Shown one piece after another: positions 49,492 to 52,399 of a DNA stretch of 52,399 nucleotides. Origin of the DNA: Candidatus Nanoarchaeia archaeon (GTDB lineage Archaea > Nanobdellota > Nanobdellia > SCGC-AAA011-G17 > GW2011-AR17); contig JAQTVM010000011.1 of the NCBI GenBank assembly GCA_028706745.1, positions 1-52,399 on the forward strand, in the 5' to 3' direction. A program made the translations under genes and the position numbers. Position 1 is the first letter of the stretch. Each line of letters opens with the position of its first letter. A model generated the notes under the pieces. The model had not been told where the DNA came from. It worked only from the letters and a program-made list of their open reading frames with translations, and did no database searches.

Positions 49492-51201
49492 ATGATACGC
49501 CAGCCTATATGCGCCTTCATGGGGCACGTGGACCACGGAAAGACAACAGTGCTTGACACAATCAGGCACACTGCTGTTGCAAAATCAGAGGCAGGAGCAA
49601 TCACGCAGATGATTAGCTCAAGCTCTATTTCAATAGACACAATCAAAAGGATTTGCGGCGGATTAATCAAGGACCCTTCAAAAATTACAATTCCCGGCTT
49701 GCTTCTCATCGATACTCCCGGGCATGCTGCATTCACCAACCTGAGAAAAAGAGGAGGCAACCTTGCAGACATTGCAGTTCTCGTAATTGACATCAATGAA
49801 GGCATAATGCCGCAGACAACTGAATGCATTGAAATTCTCAAGCAGTACAAGACACCATTCGTGATTGCATTGAACAAGCTTGACTTATTGCAGGGATGGA
49901 GAGAAAGGCAGGGAATGGTTTTGAATGTTATTGAAGAGCAGAGCGATTCAGTCAAGCAATCCATTGAAGCAAAGATGTATGACATTGTCGGAAAGATTTA
50001 TGAGATGGGAATAAATGCAGACAGGTTTGACAGGGTTTCTGACTATTCAAAGCAGTTCGCGATAATCCCCTGCGCTGCTGTCAAGGGGATGGGGATTCCT
50101 GAACTGCTGATGGTTCTTATCGGGCTTGCGCAAAAATATATGGAAGGAAATCTGCAGACAGGCAGCGGGCCCGGAAAGGCAACAGTTCTTGAAGTGAAAG
50201 AGGAAAAGGGAGTCGGCACTGTTCTTGATGCGGTTTTGTATGACGGCGTTATTAAGACAGGGGACACAATTGTCATTGGGAATGTTGACGAGCCGATAAT
50301 CACAAAAGTAAAAACAATTCTTGTTCCCGATAAAGGAAAATTAAAATCAGTGAAAGAGGCAGAGGCATCAGCCGGAATAAGAATAGCTGCAAACGGAACT
50401 GAAATGACAATTCCCGGAGTTCCTGTCGAGGTTGCGGGGGCAAATATTGAAGAGACAAAGGCGAAAGTCCAGGCAGAAGTGAATGAAGTTATGCTTTCCA
50501 CTGAAACAGAAGGTATTGTGATAAAGGCGGATTCGCTTGGCTCTCTGGAAGCTCTTGCGCGCTTATTGAATGAAAAAGGAATAAAGGTGAAGAAAGCGTC
50601 TGTCGGAAAAGTGACAAAGAAAGACATAGCAGACGCAATTTCAGAGCAGAATTACGCGCACAGGGCAATTCTCTGCTTTAACAGCCCTGCTGATGAAACA
50701 ACAGATGTGAAAATAATCAGGAGCGACATTATTTATCATATTATTGAGCAGTATGAGAAATGGGTTGAGGAAGAAAAAAGAAAACAACAGCAGAAAGCAT
50801 TGGATGCGCTGACAATGCCGGGAAAGATGCAGATTCTTCGCGAATGCATATTCAGGCAGAATAACCCCTGCGTTGTAGGCGTGCTTGTGCAGGGCGGAGT
50901 CGTGAAAGCGGATGTTGATTTGATAAAAGTCGATGGCACGCCTGCAGGAACAATAAAATCAATACAGATTGAAAGGGAAACAGTTGAAAAGGCAGAGAAG
51001 GGAAAGGAAGTTGCAATTTCTTTGCCCGGAATAACTGCGGGCAGGCAGATTGACGAGGATGACATTCTTTATGTTGACATTCCTGAAAGCGATTTCAAGG
51101 AACTGAAGAAGTACAAGAACCTGCTGAAAGAAGAAGACATAAAACTTCTTAAGGAATTGGCTGAAATCAAGAGAAAAACAAATCCCTTGTGGGGGGTATA
51201 A
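49492..51201 (+). CDS. infB: Translation initiation factor aIF5B (IF-2 family)
   Basis: 569 residues, a GTPase that promotes subunit joining. G1 is GHVDHGKTTVLD, G3 DTPGHAAFTNLRKRGG and G4 NKLD. Domains II, III and the C-terminal IV follow: VEVAGANIEETKAK, LGSLEALARLLNEKGIKV and GGVVKADVDLIKVDG. There is no bacterial N-terminal extension, the archaeal form. The length is normal. Confidence 0.96.
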   Translation: MIRQPICAFMGHVDHGKTTVLDTIRHTAVAKSEAGAITQMISSSSISIDTIKRICGGLIKDPSKITIPGLLLIDTPGHAAFTNLRKRGGNLADIAVLVIDINEGIMPQTTECIEILKQYKTPFVIALNKLDLLQGWRERQGMVLNVIEEQSDSVKQSIEAKMYDIVGKIYEMGINADRFDRVSDYSKQFAIIPCAAVKGMGIPELLMVLIGLAQKYMEGNLQTGSGPGKATVLEVKEEKGVGTVLDAVLYDGVIKTGDTIVIGNVDEPIITKVKTILVPDKGKLKSVKEAEASAGIRIAANGTEMTIPGVPVEVAGANIEETKAKVQAEVNEVMLSTETEGIVIKADSLGSLEALARLLNEKGIKVKKASVGKVTKKDIADAISEQNYAHRAILCFNSPADETTDVKIIRSDIIYHIIEQYEKWVEEEKRKQQQKALDALTMPGKMQILRECIFRQNNPCVVGVLVQGGVVKADVDLIKVDGTPAGTIKSIQIERETVEKAEKGKEVAISLPGITAGRQIDEDDILYVDIPESDFKELKKYKNLLKEEDIKLLKELAEIKRKTNPLWGV

Positions 51202-51215
51202 TAAAAATAAAATTC

Positions 51216-51857
51216 TTAAAAATTAAACGGAAAATTAACTCCGAAAGCAAGCGAAGTGTACCAGCCTGAATCATCTTCATTGAACAAGGCCCCTGCCTCA
51301 AGCTCAAGCTGCCCCCATTCCTTGAATATCAGCCTTCCGCCTGCGTGCACATTGCCGTAAGCAGCAAAGTCAAGGTTAAGCCATGGGTCGTATGTGCCGA
51401 CAAAGCTTATCCCTGCGCCTGCAAAGAATCCTCCGCCAACCTCTGAGTTAAGCACATTGCCTGAAAGCCCTATTGTTTGCTGCGCTACAAAGCCGTCATA
51501 TATCCCGCCCGTGATTATTGCTGTAAAAGAATCTGAAACATCAATGCCAAAGAACATATTGTCAGAATCGTCTTCTGCATCTCCAAGCTCTGCAGAAAAA
51601 GCTCCGATGTGAAGGTTTAATTTTCCGCCAACGCCGTATCCAATCTGCTGGTGGTTAAGCTCAATGCCGTTTATTCCGCCGTATAAGGTTGCAGAAGGAG
51701 TCAATGAAAATAATTCAGGCTGCCCGTCATCAGTATAAGTGTGCGGATTTTCAAGCCTGCTTTCAATTCTTGATTCCCTGATGTCATTGTCTGCATTTGC
51801 AGTTTGCGCTGCCAAAGAAACCGATGCTGCTGCCAATAATGCTGTAAGTGTTTTCAT
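51216..51857 (-). CDS. Secreted beta-strand protein resembling an outer-membrane barrel
   Basis: 213 residues. A signal peptide (MKTLTALLAAASVSLAAQTA) is followed by a body of alternating amphipathic strands (GYGVGGKLNLHIGAFSAELG, GGGFFAGAGISFV, GGRLIFKEWGQLELEAGALF) and ends SLAFGVNFPFNF, with a terminal phenylalanine. In bacteria that combination marks an outer-membrane beta-barrel. The gene is on a contig with clear archaeal genes, so either the cell has an outer membrane-like layer or the strands serve another surface purpose. A TATA-like box lies about 50 nt upstream. Confidence 0.6.
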   Translation of the reverse strand: MKTLTALLAAASVSLAAQTANADNDIRESRIESRLENPHTYTDDGQPELFSLTPSATLYGGINGIELNHQQIGYGVGGKLNLHIGAFSAELGDAEDDSDNMFFGIDVSDSFTAIITGGIYDGFVAQQTIGLSGNVLNSEVGGGFFAGAGISFVGTYDPWLNLDFAAYGNVHAGGRLIFKEWGQLELEAGALFNEDDSGWYTSLAFGVNFPFNF

Positions 51858-52013
51858 CTTAATACCCCCAGTGAAGCTTTCGCCTCAATAGGCGTTATTT
51901 TCCCCGCCTTTATAAGCCTTTCGTTAGTTGCCACGAAAAAAGGAGAACAAAGCAAATATCGGATAAGCCCGAAAATAACCTATACCGATACTGCCGTAAA
52001 AACCATCAAAAGT

Positions 52014-52022
52014 GTTATAAGC
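52014..52022 (+). promoter_or_regulatory. TATA box of the tRNA-Arg gene
   Basis: GTTATAAGC centred about 29 nt upstream of the mature 5' end at 52047, leaving a short 5' leader for RNase P. Confidence 0.45.
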
Positions 52023-52046
52023 AAAGAGAACACCCAAAAAAGCATT

Positions 52047-52142
52047 GGGCCCATAGCATAGCCCGGATAGTGCGGTCGGCTTCATGAGCGCAAAACTCAG
52101 GCCAGGGACCGATTGACCCAGGTTCAAATCCTGGTGGGCTCA
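52047..52142 (+). tRNA. tRNA-Arg(UCG) with a 22-nt bulge-helix-bulge intron
   Basis: Acceptor GGGCCCA (52047-52053) pairs with TGGGCTC (52135-52141), discriminator A. The D-arm GCAT/GTGC has GG in the loop; the T-arm is CCAGG-TTCAAAT-CCTGG. Anticodon stem GTCGG (52075-52079) pairs with CCGAT (52109-52113). The region between folds as a splicing motif: GGTC/GACC, a 3-nt bulge AGG, GGCT/GGCC, a 3-nt bulge TCA, then TGAG/CTCA. Cutting in both bulges removes 52084-52105 and leaves the loop CTTCGGA, anticodon TCG. The intron is between positions 35 and 36, not the usual 37/38. CCA is not encoded. Confidence 0.9.
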
Positions 52143-52260
52143 TAGTCGTCATACTGCCTGAAAACTGCCTTGAAACACCAAATTACGGCTGCCTTTTTCA
52201 GGGTTTTCCCCTCGTTGTTTCACAAATACAAAACACATTCTCACTGCGTTCGAAGCCTTT

Positions 52261-52340
52261 CTAACTTGAAGTTAGTGTATAGTATAGTGACATATGTCAC
52301 CACCCTTTAAATTCAGCGGTTTCTGCTGAATTTTGGTGGT
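52261..52340. promoter_or_regulatory. Cluster of palindromes before the last gene
   Basis: Three inverted repeats in 80 nt: CTAACTTGAAGTTAG (52261-52275), the perfect GTGACATATGTCAC (52287-52300), and a hairpin of ACCACC/GGTGGT around AAATTCAGC/GCTGAATTT (52299-52340). CTTTAAAT within the last one (52305-52312) is a TATA-like box about 33-40 nt before the ATG. Operators, or the end hairpin of a mobile element, are possible. Confidence 0.5.
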
Positions 52341-52344
52341 ATTT

Positions 52345-52399
52345 ATGAAAAAAGAAGACATAAGACGCGAATTTTTTAAGCTAAAAACAAAAGGATTTT
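52345..52399 (+). CDS. Start of an unidentified protein (partial)
   Basis: Eighteen codons, MKKEDIRREFFKLKTKGF, then the window ends. The basic helical start is the kind seen on helix-turn-helix or transposase proteins, but there is too little to decide. The palindromes upstream suggest regulation at its promoter. Confidence 0.4.
   Translation, partial: MKKEDIRREFFKLKTKGF

Noticed and set aside
51216-51857. Bacterial contamination as explanation for the barrel-like gene
   Set aside because: It is flanked closely by archaeal aIF5B and an archaeal-type intron-containing tRNA with the same composition; kept as a real gene pending coverage data.
52080-52110. tRNA-Pro(UGG) reading of the interrupted tRNA
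   Set aside because: It needs an intron one nucleotide earlier (34/35). The bulge-helix-bulge places the cuts after 52083 and 52105, giving UCG, and the D-arm resembles tRNA-Arg.

Overview
The window looks like a piece of an archaeal chromosome, most likely from a small-genome DPANN lineage of the Woesearchaeota/Pacearchaeota kind; the lineage is an inference. Archaeal signs are aIF5A, ribosomal protein eL40, aIF5B, FtsZ, a Trm-G10-type tRNA methyltransferase, an archaeal-family AdoMet synthetase, TATA boxes about 26 nt upstream of many start codons, and a tRNA-Arg(UCG) gene interrupted by a bulge-helix-bulge intron. Mixed in are genes better known from bacteria: lgt, a DUF1461/Lit-type membrane protein, a cobalamin methionine synthase with MetF and GlyA, and the PrkA/DUF444/SpoVR set.

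Layout. 1-3.3 kb: a truncated winged-helix protein, a THUMP-like methyltransferase, a small membrane protein, a glutaredoxin and a Fic protein. 3.4-5.7 kb: fen1, a Lit-type gene and lgt, overlapping one another on the minus strand. 5.8-8.0 kb: a three-subunit 2-oxoacid:ferredoxin oxidoreductase. 8.1-9.8 kb: a TIM-barrel protein and the tRNA methyltransferase. 9.8-10.9 kb: a MNT/HEPN pair. 11-17.4 kb: a site-2 protease beside a diadenylate-cyclase-like protein, then glyA-metH-metF, which carries one-carbon units from serine to methionine. 17.5-19.7 kb: an SPFH membrane protein and a coiled-coil protein.

19.7-24.2 kb holds a probable independently transcribed structured RNA, then a defence-like operon: two tiny paralogous cysteine-motif proteins, a glutaredoxin-like protein, a type IIG restriction-modification enzyme and a rhomboid protease. 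24.3-26.9 kb is housekeeping (aIF5A, eL40, FKBP isomerase, FtsZ). 26.9-28.2 kb has a second MNT/HEPN pair.

28.2-34.5 kb is an AT-rich accessory region and the best candidate for something undescribed. It has an S51-type peptidase, an AdoMet synthetase translationally coupled to a stand-alone alanyl-tRNA-synthetase catalytic-domain paralogue, a ParB-like protein, and a module of a 2H phosphoesterase, a 49-residue protein and a protein with two tandem poly(A)-polymerase/CCA-type nucleotidyltransferase heads. That last module lies between 76-nt direct repeats made from the 3' end of the ParB-like gene, as if a small element had inserted there.

34.6-35.9 kb is another winged-helix/nucleotidyltransferase pair. 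36-41.4 kb encodes secreted and surface proteins in paralogous sets. 41.4-49.3 kb is a five-gene minus-strand operon: two PrkA-type kinases, a DUF444 protein, SpoVR and a degenerate M14-like protein. 49.5-52.4 kb carries aIF5B, a secreted beta-strand protein resembling an outer-membrane barrel, the intron-containing tRNA, and a palindrome-rich promoter driving a gene that runs off the end.
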